A DNA stretch of 64,000 nucleotides, from contig CAVPDZ010000030.1 of assembly GCA_963702755.1 (NCBI GenBank), forward strand, positions 115,933-179,932. Direction: 5' to 3'. Under the pieces are notes generated by a model. It ran no database searches. It was not told where the DNA came from and saw nothing but the letters and a program-made list of their open reading frames with translations. Shown here one piece after another: positions 19,010 to 29,002 of the stretch. This DNA is from JAJPKK01 sp963702755. GTDB taxonomy: Bacteria > Pseudomonadota > Alphaproteobacteria > Rhizobiales > Xanthobacteraceae. Position numbers and translations under genes: made by a program. Each line of letters opens with the position of its first letter. Within the stretch, counting starts at the first letter, position 1.

Positions 19010-19666
19010 TCAGTGCAGGACCACGACCTTCGTTCCGACGTGAACACGGTTGTACAGGTCGACCACGTCCTCGTTGGTCATCCGGAAGCAGCCCGAGGAC
19101 ACCGCCTGGCCGATGGTTTCGGGCTCGTTCGAGCCGTGGATGCGATAGAGCGAGGACCCGAGATAGAGGGCGCGGGCGCCGAGCGGGTTCTGGATGCCGC
19201 CAACCATATGGCGCGGCAGGTCCGGTCGTCGGCGAAGCATGTCGGCAGGAGGCGTCCAGTCCGGCCATTCGCGTTTCTGCGAGATGGCCGTGCTGCCGGA
19301 CCAGGTGAACCCGATGCGACCGACGCCGATGCCGTAGCGGAGTGCTTGGCCGGGGGCTGTCACAAAATAAAGACGTCGCTCGCCCGTGCTGATCACGATC
19401 GTGCCGGGCCGGTACGGACCTGAGAAGGGAACGAGGGTGCGCGGGATCGGCGAGGCACCGTTGCCGAAATAGCGGCCCAGAGGCGAGCCAAGCTGCTGGT
19501 CCCGATAGTAGTTCTGCTGGTCGCCGTAATAGGAATACTGGTCGCGGTAATAACGCTGCTGGCCTGGGTAGTAGGGCTGGGCGATGGAAATCGTAATTGT
19601 ACTTAGAATTCCGCAACTTACTAAGCTCGTAATGACGAGAATCCTGGCGAGGACGCGCCGATACAT
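19010..19666 (-). CDS. L,D-transpeptidase (YkuD / ErfK family)
   Basis: A 218-aa protein with a signal peptide (ISIAQ end), a tyrosine/glutamine-rich stretch (YYRDQYSYYGDQQNYYRDQQ) and a YkuD catalytic domain. The active-site motif is IHGSNEPETIGQAVSSGC followed by FRM: His, Gly and the catalytic Cys are all present. It cross-links peptidoglycan (3-3 bridges) or attaches proteins to it in the periplasm. The Tyr/Gln-rich linker is common in rhizobial paralogues. Confidence 0.92.
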   Translation of the reverse strand: MYRRVLARILVITSLVSCGILSTITISIAQPYYPGQQRYYRDQYSYYGDQQNYYRDQQLGSPLGRYFGNGASPIPRTLVPFSGPYRPGTIVISTGERRLYFVTAPGQALRYGIGVGRIGFTWSGSTAISQKREWPDWTPPADMLRRRPDLPRHMVGGIQNPLGARALYLGSSLYRIHGSNEPETIGQAVSSGCFRMTNEDVVDLYNRVHVGTKVVVLH

Positions 19667-20043
19667 TGCCGATCTACTCCGACTCAGGGCGAACAGCTAT
19701 TTCGGCTCGACCATAACACCAGCCTGCTGGTCGCCAGCGGTATTTGCCAGCGCGTGGGTCTGCCACAATCGTTAACGTTCGGAAACGCAGCTTGCGGGCG
19801 GCAACGTGGCACCACCAAAGCCGTTTGGATTCCGCGACATGGCGGCGAAAGCTCAACAGGCGCGGTACTCAGGTCCGCATATTCCGCAGAGCACCTCTGT
19901 CGCACCCAAAGTCATTATTTTCAATCAGTTACAATAATTTTCTGGCGTTTGGCCGGCGACCCGCCTATTTTCGCCATCGCTGTAACCAAGGGAGTGAGCC
20001 TTGCGTAGGCAAGGCTTTGGGGCGGCGGATCAAAGGGTGAATT
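19667..20043. other. Non-coding region
   Basis: 377 bases with no recognisable gene, RNA or repeat. It should hold the L,D-transpeptidase promoter and that of the small gene at 20044. Confidence 0.5.
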
Positions 20044-20253
20044 ATGGCGAGAAGTAGCACGTCAAAGCCGAGCCGTTCCAAAAAACAGACACCGCGCACA
20101 AAAGCGGCAAAGAAGCGAGTGAGGCGCGTGATCTTTACGGCTGACCAATGGTATGCGAGTGCCGCGATGTCGATCGGCATTGCGGGACGCGCAAAGAGCG
20201 CGCGGCCAATGCAGCTCTTCACGCGCGTCGAGGAACGTGAACCGGCCGAATAA
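20044..20253 (+). CDS. Small basic hypothetical protein, 69 aa
   Basis: MARSSTSKPSRSKKQTPRTK start: the first 30 residues are Lys/Arg-rich, the rest neutral (ADQWYASAAMSIGIAG). I do not recognise it. A possible ribosome site (AAGGGTGA) lies before the ATG, and a perfect hairpin follows the stop by ten bases. That pairing makes a real small transcript plausible. It could be a nucleic-acid-binding peptide. Confidence 0.4.
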   Translation: MARSSTSKPSRSKKQTPRTKAAKKRVRRVIFTADQWYASAAMSIGIAGRAKSARPMQLFTRVEEREPAE

Positions 20254-20262
20254 AAACGGCTA

Positions 20263-20292
20263 GCGCGCCAGACGTCGAACGCTCTGGCGCGC
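20263..20292. terminator. Perfect 10-bp hairpin, probable terminator
   Basis: GCGCGCCAGA and TCTGGCGCGC flank a 10-base loop. There is no T-run on the plus side; on the minus side it is followed by GTTTTTA, so it may terminate in either direction between the small gene and the MHS permease. Confidence 0.55.
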
Positions 20293-20357
20293 CCTTCAGT
20301 CACGAAACGTGCGGGACAATCGTCTATCGCTCACGCGCCCGCGGGGCGTGAGGTTGT

Positions 20358-21686
20358 CTATTCGTGCCGGTTCATGGCCGAGTCGGCCTTGGTGTCGCGC
20401 ATGAACAGGTAGACGACGAGCGACGCGCCGATCAGGCCGGTGAGATAGTAGTAGAACCACTGCTCGTGTCCGGCTTGCTTGAACGTCAGCGCAACGCTGT
20501 CGGCGGTGCCGCCGAAGATCGATACGGTGAGCGCGTACGGCAGGCCGACCCCGATGGCGCGGATGTTGGTCGGGAAAAGCTCCGCTTTCACCACGGCATT
20601 GATCGACGTGTAGCCTGACACGATCATCCACGCCGCGGCGATGAGGAGGAATGCCGCCAACGGTCCTCGCGCAGCCTGAAGGGTCGTGAGCAGGGGGATC
20701 GTGAACAACACGCCGGTCACGCCGAAAAAGATGAGCAGCCACTTGCGGCCGATGCGGTCGGAAATCGCGCCATAGATGGGCTGCAGGATGAGTCCGAAGA
20801 CAAGCGAGGCGGCGCTCACGATCGTCGTCTGATGGTCGGTGAGGCCGACCGACAGCTTCAGAAATTTCTGCATGTAGGTCGTGTAGGTGTAGAACGCCGC
20901 GGTGCCCCCTGCGGTCAGCCCCACCACCAGCAGCACCTCCCTCGGGTAGCGCATCAGCGCGCGCAGCGACGAGGTGCGCTTCGCGATCTGTTGCGCGGCC
21001 GCGAACGCATCGGTCTCCTGCAACGTACGGCGCATGACGAGGGCGATGACCGCGAGCAGGGCCCCGATCACGAAGGGGATGCGCCAGCCCCAGGCGCGGA
21101 TTTCCTCATTGGTGAGGAAGACATTCTGGAGCAGCAGCAACACGATAAGCGCGCAAATCTGGCCGCCGATGAGCGTGACGTACTGAAAGCTCGAATAGAA
21201 GCCGCGATGACGCTCGTCGGCCATTTCGGTGAGATAGGTTGCGCTGGTGCCGTATTCGCCGCCGAGGCTCAGTCCCTGGATAATGCGCGCGAACACGAGC
21301 GTGATCGGTGCAAGGATGCCGATCGATGCGTAAGTCGGCGTCACGGCAATCATCAATGAGCCGACACACATCAGCAGCACCGACAGCATCAACGCGCCGC
21401 GTCGACCGCGATGGTCGGCGAGATAGCCGAACATCCACCCGCCCAGCGGCCGGACCAGGAATCCCAAAGCAAATACCAGCGCGGCGTTGAGCTGCTCCAC
21501 GACCGGATTGGAATTCGGAAAAAACGAGCTGGCGAAATACAGCGCAAAGGCGGCGTAAGCATAGAAATCGTACCACTCGACGAGGTTGCCCACCGAGCCG
21601 ATGAAAATCGCCCTGATCCGCCGGCGCATATCGGCGAGATCAAGATGCTCGCCGCTTTGACGGGTCTCGATGGCTGCAGCTGTCAT
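20358..21686 (-). CDS. MHS-family MFS transporter (alpha-ketoglutarate permease-like)
   Basis: A 442-aa twelve-helix permease. It has the metabolite:H+ symporter signature: GNLVEWYDFYAYAAFALYFA in helix 1, RPLGGWMFGYLADHRGRR (the MFS loop 2-3 motif), and RIIQGLSLGGEYGTSATYLTE in helix 5. ISDRIGRK repeats the motif in the second half. Family members such as KgtP and ProP take up organic acids or betaines. Start 21686 (MTAAAIETRQ) is preferred over 21716. Confidence 0.9.
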   Translation of the reverse strand: MTAAAIETRQSGEHLDLADMRRRIRAIFIGSVGNLVEWYDFYAYAAFALYFASSFFPNSNPVVEQLNAALVFALGFLVRPLGGWMFGYLADHRGRRGALMLSVLLMCVGSLMIAVTPTYASIGILAPITLVFARIIQGLSLGGEYGTSATYLTEMADERHRGFYSSFQYVTLIGGQICALIVLLLLQNVFLTNEEIRAWGWRIPFVIGALLAVIALVMRRTLQETDAFAAAQQIAKRTSSLRALMRYPREVLLVVGLTAGGTAAFYTYTTYMQKFLKLSVGLTDHQTTIVSAASLVFGLILQPIYGAISDRIGRKWLLIFFGVTGVLFTIPLLTTLQAARGPLAAFLLIAAAWMIVSGYTSINAVVKAELFPTNIRAIGVGLPYALTVSIFGGTADSVALTFKQAGHEQWFYYYLTGLIGASLVVYLFMRDTKADSAMNRHE

Positions 21687-21993
21687 AGGAACTCCAAAGG
21701 GCGGATGTACGCTCAAGATGCGCGCTTGCGACGACGTTGCCGGGCAAAACGATCGAAAGATATCATCGATTTACGTGCGTGCGCATTACGTAGGTGCGCA
21801 GGTGCTGCTGCCGCAAATTACATCATCGCGGCTTCGTGACGCCGATTTACAGACGGTGGACCGTCGGCTACCCTTGTGGACATCCCGTGCCAAGCTCGGA
21901 GCGTCCAAGAACAGGTTCGCCGATCTCGGGGTTTATCCGTCGACATCGGCAATCTCTCTGGCGCCCGACGATCTCGGGAGGGAGGAAGACATC
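21687..21993. other. Divergent intergenic region
   Basis: It lies between the MHS permease and the MBL hydrolase genes. No repeat or RNA is seen. It must hold both promoters. Confidence 0.45.
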
Positions 21994-23529
21994 ATGAAAA
22001 CCAAGCTGATGATGTTGTCCGTCGCGTCGGTAGTACTGATCATGCCGGCGGCGGCACAAGATGCAAAGAGCCTGCTGCAAGCGGCCGACAAGGCGACGGG
22101 TGCTAGCACCGTGAAGTCTGTCATTTATTCCGGCGCCGGAACGATGCGCTTTGTCGGACAAAGCTTCGACGCCAACGGCGACTGGCCGAAGGTGCCGATG
22201 AAGTCCTATACCGCGACCATCGACTACGGCAGCAAGTCGGCCAAGGAAGAATATACGGCCGATTTGAGCAATCCAGATAAGGGCGGCGGCCTTCGCTTCC
22301 CGAGCGCGACGAATTTCGTCAACGGCAACTACGCCTGGAACCTCAATGCGCAGGGGCAGCCGAACCCACAGCCGGCCGCTGCGGCATTGCGCGAGTTCAT
22401 GATTACCGCGAGCCCCCACGGGTTCATCCAGGCGGCGCTGGCGGCGCCTGACGCGACGCTCTCCGAGCGGTTCTTCAACCGGTTGAACAAGACGGTGAAG
22501 GTCGTCGGGTTCACGGCCGGAAAGTACCGAATGACCGGAGAGTTCAATAGCGACAATCTGCCTGATCGCGTGGTCACGTGGTTTCCTGATCCGGTCATGG
22601 GCGACATCCAGATCGAGCTCCGTTACACCGATTGGAAGGATATCGGAAACGGCGTCAAATTCCCGTTCCACATTCACGCCCACCAGGGCGACCATCCTCT
22701 GAACGCCGGCGGCCGCAACTGGTTTGACGTGCGGGTGACCGATGCCAAAGCGAACGCGCCGGATGCCGCCGTTCCTGTTCCGGACAGCGTGCGCAACGCG
22801 GCCGCTCCGCAGCCCCGCGTCGCCTCGCAGAAGCTCGCCGATGGCGTATGGTTCGTCGGCGGCGGTTCGCACAACAGCCTCGCCGTCGAATTCAAGGATT
22901 TCGTCACCGTGATCGAGGGGCCGCTCAACGACGCCCGCTCGAACGCCGTAATCGCCGAGGTCCACAAGATCATCCCCAATAAGCCGATCCGCTATCTCGT
23001 GAACACCCACCATCATTGGGATCACACCGGCGGCATCCGCGCCTTCGTGGCGGAAGGCGCAACGGTCGTCACCGACGAGCACAACAAAGAGTTCTATCGC
23101 GAGATCGTGCTCGCGCCGCAGCCGCGGAGCCTGAGCCCCGATCGGCTATCGCAGTTCCCGTTCGGGACCACCGGCCCCGGCACGAATTCGCTGCAGACGT
23201 TCACCGACCGCTATACGATTGCGGATGGGCAGCAGGTGATCGAGCTCTATCACGTCGAGGGCCTCGATCACTCCAACGACATGCTGGTCGCGTACCTCCC
23301 GCAGTCGAAGATTCTCGTCAACGCCGACCTCTATTCGCCGCCGGCGCAAGGCGGGAATTTGCCGAACGTCAACCCCAATGCCGTGGCGCTGTTCAACAAC
23401 GTCAAGCGCCTCCATCTTGACGTTTCCCAGCACGTTCCGATCCATGGCAATCCCGGCCCGAACGCCGACTTCGAGCGCATCGTCGGCCCCGTCGCTGCCC
23501 GCGCCCCGCGTCAGGGCGACGGCGGCTAA
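21994..23529 (+). CDS. Secreted MBL-fold metallo-hydrolase, large form
   Basis: A 511-aa protein with GGGAGGAAG before ATG 21994. A short signal peptide ends near MPAAAQD. The N-terminal half (about 20-280) is a beta-rich domain of unknown role. The C-terminal half is an MBL domain with NTHHHWDHTGG (HxHxDH), EGLDHSNDMLV (histidine ligand) and LVNADLY (aspartate). The histidine of VPIHGNPG is the last ligand. The two-part layout is found in uncharacterised periplasmic hydrolases. A strong terminator follows. Confidence 0.88.
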   Translation: MKTKLMMLSVASVVLIMPAAAQDAKSLLQAADKATGASTVKSVIYSGAGTMRFVGQSFDANGDWPKVPMKSYTATIDYGSKSAKEEYTADLSNPDKGGGLRFPSATNFVNGNYAWNLNAQGQPNPQPAAAALREFMITASPHGFIQAALAAPDATLSERFFNRLNKTVKVVGFTAGKYRMTGEFNSDNLPDRVVTWFPDPVMGDIQIELRYTDWKDIGNGVKFPFHIHAHQGDHPLNAGGRNWFDVRVTDAKANAPDAAVPVPDSVRNAAAPQPRVASQKLADGVWFVGGGSHNSLAVEFKDFVTVIEGPLNDARSNAVIAEVHKIIPNKPIRYLVNTHHHWDHTGGIRAFVAEGATVVTDEHNKEFYREIVLAPQPRSLSPDRLSQFPFGTTGPGTNSLQTFTDRYTIADGQQVIELYHVEGLDHSNDMLVAYLPQSKILVNADLYSPPAQGGNLPNVNPNAVALFNNVKRLHLDVSQHVPIHGNPGPNADFERIVGPVAARAPRQGDGG

Positions 23530-23560
23530 TTCCAACGGTCTGAAGTCTTCGCTGTAATCG

Positions 23561-23596
23561 ACACGGGCGAAGCGCCGCGCTTCGCCCGTGTTTTTT
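23561..23596 (+). terminator. Rho-independent terminator
   Basis: A 14-bp perfect stem (ACACGGGCGAAGCG / CGCTTCGCCCGTGT) with a 3-base loop and six Ts. It ends the MBL hydrolase transcript at 23529 and, as a symmetric hairpin, may also serve the leftward thrE-like gene. Confidence 0.9.
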
Positions 23597-23625
23597 CTTC
23601 TGCCCGAGCTCGAACTTACTTGAAC

Positions 23626-24933
23626 TTACTTGGCCGCAGCCTTCGTCCGCGCGTCGTGCGGGGCGAATTCCGCGAGAGCGGGGAACAGATATTCAAGGAT
23701 CATCTTCGGAACGATGAGGCCGAGCGTCATCGCGATCATGATCAGGAGCGCGGTCATTCCATCAACGATCGTACTCAGCAACAGATCGAACGAGGCGCCG
23801 CGCCCGAGGACCAAAATGTCCATCAGGCCGCCGGTCATGCGAAACAAGTACGCACCGGGAATGAGAGATACGACCGATGCGAACGCGAGCGCACCGAACG
23901 GAAGCCGCAGCCGGTGACCGATCGGCGTGACGAGAACTCCGACGAGGAGGCAGGCAACCAATGCGCCGACTTCAACGCTCGCGCCCGCCCATGTGATGAC
24001 CGCCCAGCGTAAGGCGTGTGCGAGCATTCCGATCGCAATCGGAATTGGCAATGTTCGCCACGGCATGGCGAAGAAGGTGCCATAAGCCCCGACAGCGATG
24101 CCCGCGGCGATCACGTCATATCCGAGCGGCACCGCCGTCTGTGGCCCGGACACCGGCAAATCGACACTGCGGACCGAAAGCCCGATGAGCAAGCCGAGAC
24201 TGATGACGAACGTGATGAGACTCGCGTAGCCGACGCGGGCAACGCCAAGCGTGATGCGCGCGCGCAGGAGATCGATCGCGCCGTTGAGGAGATGCGGACC
24301 CGGAACCAGGATCATGCACGGGCAGATCGCAACGAGGCGCAGCGCCGAACTGATCCCGAGCGGAACCGCGATGGCGCCGATGATGCCGGCGAGCAGGGCG
24401 GCGCTGAACGGCTGAATGAAGGCATTGCGACTGATGCCCGCCAGCCACCGGCGCAGGGCCGCGCCGGCACCGGCACTGAGCGCGATGATGAGAAGCGTCA
24501 GGTCGTGGGTCGCGCCGAAAATCTCGCCCAGCGCCGCCGCGCCCGCGCCGGCGAGCAGCACGAAACGTGCCAACGAGACCGGCGGAAAATGCGTGACGGC
24601 CTCAAGCTGCGAGTGCGCTTCTTCCGCGCTGATCCGACCGTCGCAGAATTGTTCGATGGCGGCCGTCGTCGCCGCGACTTTTCGCATGTCGACGCCGAGC
24701 GGCGCCGCTGCAATGATCTCGTAATGCGGTCCGTGATCGTCGTCGATCCGTATCGCCAGTTCGCCCCAGCGCGGGAAGACCGTGACCCGGAAACCGAACG
24801 TGCGGCCGATCTGCTCCAGGGCCACGACCATTTGGTGCGTGGTCTGGCCGTTTTCGAAGAGCAGCCGGGCACTCAGCGATATCAGGGCGATGTCGCGTGA
24901 TGAGATCACGCGCTCGTGCGGCGGGTCGCCCAT
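23626..24933 (-). CDS. Threonine/serine exporter (ThrE family)
   Basis: A 435-aa protein. The cytosolic N-terminal ThrE domain (residues 1-110) is followed by about ten membrane helices in two halves (DUF1212-like then DUF3815-like). The conserved P-rich LVPGPHLLNGAIDLL and SLIPGAYLFRMTGG mark the two repeats. Corynebacterial ThrE exports threonine and serine. It is a fusion of the two subunits that are separate in many bacteria. The gene is 33 bases from fumC. Confidence 0.88.
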   Translation of the reverse strand: MGDPPHERVISSRDIALISLSARLLFENGQTTHQMVVALEQIGRTFGFRVTVFPRWGELAIRIDDDHGPHYEIIAAAPLGVDMRKVAATTAAIEQFCDGRISAEEAHSQLEAVTHFPPVSLARFVLLAGAGAAALGEIFGATHDLTLLIIALSAGAGAALRRWLAGISRNAFIQPFSAALLAGIIGAIAVPLGISSALRLVAICPCMILVPGPHLLNGAIDLLRARITLGVARVGYASLITFVISLGLLIGLSVRSVDLPVSGPQTAVPLGYDVIAAGIAVGAYGTFFAMPWRTLPIPIAIGMLAHALRWAVITWAGASVEVGALVACLLVGVLVTPIGHRLRLPFGALAFASVVSLIPGAYLFRMTGGLMDILVLGRGASFDLLLSTIVDGMTALLIMIAMTLGLIVPKMILEYLFPALAEFAPHDARTKAAAK

Positions 24934-24966
24934 CGTTTCGTCGGCCTTCGATTGGCCCGCAAAAAG

Positions 24967-26373
24967 TCAGCGGCCAGTTGCGACGTATGGCCTGACCATC
25001 TTGGCCGGGTCAACCACGCGATCGAACTCGGCTTCGGTGACGAACCCAAGCTTGAGCGCCGCCGCCTTGAGGGTGAGATCGTTGTCCATGGCGTAATGGG
25101 CGATCTTGGACGCCTTGTCGTAGCCGATCACGGGCGCGAGCGCCGTCACCAGCATGAGCGACTGATCGACATATTCCTTGATGCGCCTGAGGTTGGGCTT
25201 GGTGCCCTCCACCAGGAATTTGCGGAAGTTCGTGCAGCCGTCGGTCATGAGCGTGATCGAATGCATGACGTTGAAGATCATCAACGGCTTGTAGACGTTC
25301 ATCTCGAGATAACCGCTGGCGCCGCCGAAGCCGACGGCCACGTCGTTCGCCATCACCTGCACGGCGACCATCGTCAACGCTTCCGCCTGGGTCGGGTTGA
25401 CCTTGCCGGGCATGATCGATGAGCCGGGCTCGTTCTCCGGGATCATCAACTCGGCGAAGCCGGCGCGCGGGCCGCACGACATCAGCCTGATGTCGTTGCC
25501 GATCTTGTAGAGCGAGACCGCGAGCGTGCGCAGCGTGCCGGACAGCTGCACCAGGGCGTCGTGCGCGCCCTGGACCGTGAATTTGTTGGGCGCAGTGACG
25601 AACGGCAGGCCCGTCAGTTTCGCGATCTCGGCGGCAACGGCTTCGGCAAAACCCGGTTCCGCATTGATGCCGGTGCCGACCGCAGTACCGCCGAGCGCCA
25701 GACGGTAGACGCCCTTGAGGCTGCCTTCGAGCCGCTCGAGATCATCGGCGAGCATCCCGGCATATCCCGACCATTCCTGACCGAGCGTCAGCGGTGTCGC
25801 GTCCTGCATGTGGGTGCGGCCGATCTTGACGATGTCGTTCCAATCGGCGGCCTTGGCAGCGATCGCGTCATGCAAGGCTTTCACGGCCGGGAGCAGGCGC
25901 TGCTTCACGCCGATGGCGGCCGCGATGTACATCGCCGACGGAAACGAGTCGTTCGATGATTGCGACATGTTGACGTGGTCGTTGGGGTGAACCGGCGTCT
26001 TGCTCCCGAGCAGGGTGCCGGCAAGCTGGCTGCAACGGTTTGAAATCACCTCGTTCACGTTCATGTTGAACTGGGTGCCGCTTCCGGTCATCCAGACGTG
26101 CAGCGGAAACATGTCGTGATGCTGGCCGCCCAGGATTTCGTCGCAGACGCGGACGATCAGCGCATGCGGCTGGTCGCCGAGACGCTTGGCGGCGTGGTTG
26201 GTGTTGGCTGCCGCCTTTTTCAGGATCGCGTAGGCGGTGATCATCTCCCGCGGCATCAGATCCGTGCCGATGCTGAAATGTTCCAGCGAACGTTGCGTCT
26301 GGGCGCCCCAGAGCTTGTCGGCCGGCACGCTGACCTCGCCGAGGCTGTCGGTTTCCTTGCGAATCTCAACCAT
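24967..26373 (-). CDS. fumC: Fumarate hydratase class II
   Basis: A 468-aa cytosolic enzyme, normal length for FumC. Signature GSSIMPGKVNP is present, along with GSGTQFNMNVNEVISNR, HPNDHVNMSQSSND and the histidine of GRTHMQDATPLTLGQ. It interconverts fumarate and malate in the TCA cycle. Start at 26373 (MVEIRKETDSLGEV) is chosen because homologues begin here; the frame stays open upstream to 26547 but that part has no coding look. Confidence 0.96.
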   Translation of the reverse strand: MVEIRKETDSLGEVSVPADKLWGAQTQRSLEHFSIGTDLMPREMITAYAILKKAAANTNHAAKRLGDQPHALIVRVCDEILGGQHHDMFPLHVWMTGSGTQFNMNVNEVISNRCSQLAGTLLGSKTPVHPNDHVNMSQSSNDSFPSAMYIAAAIGVKQRLLPAVKALHDAIAAKAADWNDIVKIGRTHMQDATPLTLGQEWSGYAGMLADDLERLEGSLKGVYRLALGGTAVGTGINAEPGFAEAVAAEIAKLTGLPFVTAPNKFTVQGAHDALVQLSGTLRTLAVSLYKIGNDIRLMSCGPRAGFAELMIPENEPGSSIMPGKVNPTQAEALTMVAVQVMANDVAVGFGGASGYLEMNVYKPLMIFNVMHSITLMTDGCTNFRKFLVEGTKPNLRRIKEYVDQSLMLVTALAPVIGYDKASKIAHYAMDNDLTLKAAALKLGFVTEAEFDRVVDPAKMVRPYVATGR

Positions 26374-26694
26374 CCTCTCGCTCCCGAGGTTTCCGGAGGA
26401 ATTCAAGGGTCCTGCCCCATCATAAGCCCGCCGGGTTTTCAGGTTCTGAAGATTGCGCGGCAACGCGCGACTTTTTCTGGTCGTTTCCAATCGTCCTGTT
26501 GATGTGTTGTTCCAAAATGCGCCGAGCAAGCCGGGACCGAGCCGCAAAATGATTTCGGCGTGAGCAAAAGCTGGAGCAAGGCCCAGCCATTCCGGCTGAT
26601 CTTAAGCAAGAATATACGACCCTACGGATAGATAAGACGGCAGTCCTGGAGGATCGCCAGTCCCGGAAAACGCCGACCGAAGAGGAGGGTATCG
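26374..26694. other. Divergent intergenic region
   Basis: It holds the promoters of fumC (leftward) and the cupin gene (rightward). No RNA, repeat or named operator was recognised. Confidence 0.45.
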
Positions 26695-27081
26695 ATGATT
26701 CGATGCGTGCGTCTTTGGACGGGGGAGGATGCAAATTCCCATTTCGAAGAGGGCGTCATCAGTCTCGGCGCCGGCCCGCACGGCGACCGACTGACGGAGA
26801 AGCTGCCGGCAACGACCGTCTCGTTCCAGGAAACGCCCCCGGGCGGCAAGCTCGATTGGCACACGGCGCCGGTTCGGCAGCTGGTCATCACGCTGAGCGG
26901 CACTTTGGATTTCCAGACGCGCAGCGGCGACCATTTCATGCTGCGACCAGGCGACATCCTGCTCGCCGAAGACACTGCGGGGGGAGGGCACAGCTGGAAG
27001 CTGGTCGACGATCAACCCTGGCGTCGCGCCTATGTGGTGCTCGCGCGCGACGCTGGCGTCACTTTCCAGCCAAAAGCCTGA
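26695..27081 (+). CDS. Cupin-domain protein
   Basis: A 128-aa single cupin. Motif 1 region is GGKLDWHTAPVRQLVITLSG and motif 2 region is LRPGDILLAEDTAGGGHSW. The two metal histidines normally expected in motif 1 are reduced to one (WHTAP), so metal binding is uncertain. It is 60 bases upstream of the mqo gene and probably co-transcribed. Function unknown. Confidence 0.82.
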   Translation: MIRCVRLWTGEDANSHFEEGVISLGAGPHGDRLTEKLPATTVSFQETPPGGKLDWHTAPVRQLVITLSGTLDFQTRSGDHFMLRPGDILLAEDTAGGGHSWKLVDDQPWRRAYVVLARDAGVTFQPKA

Positions 27082-27141
27082 TGTGTTTCACCCATCGCGA
27101 GGTGTGCATGCCAGGAGAGCTAGGAGATCAGGAGACTTGCC

Positions 27142-28644
27142 ATGAGCGAATTTCAGGCCGCCGCGCCGGACGTCATCCTCGTCGGCGCCGGCATCATGAG
27201 TGCGACGCTGGGCGTGTTTCTCAAAGAGCTCGATCCGGACCTTCGGATCGTGCTGTTCGAGACTCTCGAAGGCGCGGCGCTCGAGAGTTCGGACGCCTGG
27301 AACAACGCCGGCACGGCCATGCCGCGCTGTGCGAACTCAACTACACGCCTGAGCGGGCCGACGGCAGCATCGACATTTCCAAGGCGCTCGAGGTCAACGT
27401 CGAGTTCGATCTGTCGCGGCAGCTGTGGTCTTATCTGACGAAAAAGAAAGCGATCGTGCCGGATTGCTTTCATCCATCCGGTGCCGCACATGAGTTTCGT
27501 GCAGGGCGCGGCCAACGCCGCCTACCTCAAGAAGCGGCACGCGGCGCTGACGGCCCATCCGCTCTATCAGGGAATGGAGTTCACGCAGGACCGCCAGCAG
27601 CTCGCGGAGTGGGTGCCGCTCGTCATGGAAGGGCGCGACCCGCACGAAGAGGTCGCCGCGACCCGCATGATCACCGGCGCCGACGTCAACTACGGCGCCC
27701 TGACGCGCAATCTCATCGGCTATCTCCAGACGCTCGGCGGCGTCACGGTGCACTACTCGCACCGGGTGACGGACATTCGTCGCGAACCGGGCGGCCGGTG
27801 GCGCATCGAGGCGCGCGGCGGCACGAACGGCGACGTCATCGCTGCGTCGTCAAAGTTCGTCTTTCTCGGCGCCGGCGGCGGTGCTCTGCCGCTGCTGCAG
27901 AAGTCCGAGATTCCGGAGGCGAAGGGCTACGCCGGATTTCCGGTGAGCGGCATCTGGCTGCGCTGCGACGACACCGCGATCAACAAGCGTCACCATGCCA
28001 AGGTCTACAGCAAAGCGGCGGTCGGCTCGCCGCCGATGTCCGTTCCGCACCTCGACACCCGCGTGATCGGCGAAAAACATTCGATGCTGTTCGGTCCCTA
28101 TGCCGGCTTCTCCACCAAGTTCCTCAAACATGGCTCGCTGCTCGATCTGTTCCGCTCGATCCGGCTCGACAACATCTGGCCGATGATGGAAGCGGGCCTG
28201 CACAATTTCGGCCTGAGCGAATATCTCGTCGGCCAGGTCCTGCAGTCATCGAAGCATCGCTTCGCGACCTTGACCGCGCTCTATCCTCGCGCCGAGCCGA
28301 AGGACTGGAAGCTCGAAGTCGCCGGCCAGCGCGTCCAGATCATCAAGCGCGACCCGAAGCAGGGCGGCATCCTCGAATTCGGCACCGAGATCGTGACGTC
28401 GGCCGACCACTCGCTGGTCGCCTTGCTGGGCGCCTCGCCCGGCGCGTCGACCGCAGCCTGGATCATGATCAACGTGATCGATCGCTGCTTCAGCACGCAA
28501 TTGAACAGCGGCGGCTGGAAGGCCAAGCTGAAAGAGATCATTCCATCCTACGGCGAATCGCTGATCGACAACGTCGACCTCTGCCGCCGCGTGCGCGCCG
28601 AAACCGCCGCCGTGCTCGGCCTGCAGAACATTACGGTGCACTGA
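27142..28644 (+). pseudogene. mqo: Malate:quinone oxidoreductase, two frameshifts
   Basis: FAD-dependent Mqo: DVILVGAGIMSATLGVFLKEL, ESSDAWNNAGTGHAALCELNYTPE (after a shift), then HPVPHMSFV, ADVNYGALTRNL, LFGPYAGFSTKFLKHGS and a C-terminus with TSADHSLVALLGASPGASTA. About 500 aa, as expected. The breaks are a missing G near 27318 (GGCACGGCCATG for GGCACGGGCCATG) and an extra T near 27470 (TTTCATCC). Both are homopolymers, which points to sequencing error. It oxidises malate at the membrane, complementary to FumC encoded nearby. Confidence 0.92.
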
Positions 28645-28658
28645 TTGCCGCGGCGCAG

Positions 28659-28703
28659 ATGGTGGGCGCGGCAGGGATTGAACCTGTGACCCCTCCCGTG
28701 TGA
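28659..28703 (-). repeat. 3'-end copy of tRNA-Val: attachment-site remnant of an island
   Basis: Forty-five bases match the 3' half of the tRNA-Val gene at 30307-30382, including CCA, the acceptor strand and the T arm, with one mismatch. The match ends abruptly at 28703 inside the anticodon loop. It is the mark left by integration of an element into the tRNA gene. Confidence 0.85.
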
Positions 28704-29002
28704 CGGGCATTCTCATGCGAGTGGTCTCGTCGTAATTGCCGTGGAATCATCTGCTTTTAGCGTCCGCGCCGAGCAAAATCATGCACAACGAAGTAGGATT
28801 TTGCGGGGCAGTTCGCACCAAATTGGCACCAGATGATCGGCGTACGTTCGGGGCTCGCTCCTTTCCGTTTCCGGTTGCTCCGGTACCTCATCAATGAACG
28901 ACGACGCCAAGACACTCTCGCGCCCCGATTGGAGGCACTGGAAACGTACCAAATCCCGAACGAACTTGCCCGGCCCAGTGGCTCCTCAACGGATTACGAA
29001 CC
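28704..29002. other. Island DNA with no gene recognised
   Basis: AT-richer stretch inside the tRNA-Val island. No integrase was found. At 28815-28831 it has GCACCAAATTGGCACCA, nearly repeated at 30245-30261. An open frame at 28833-29081 is opposite the real gene and not called. Confidence 0.5.
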
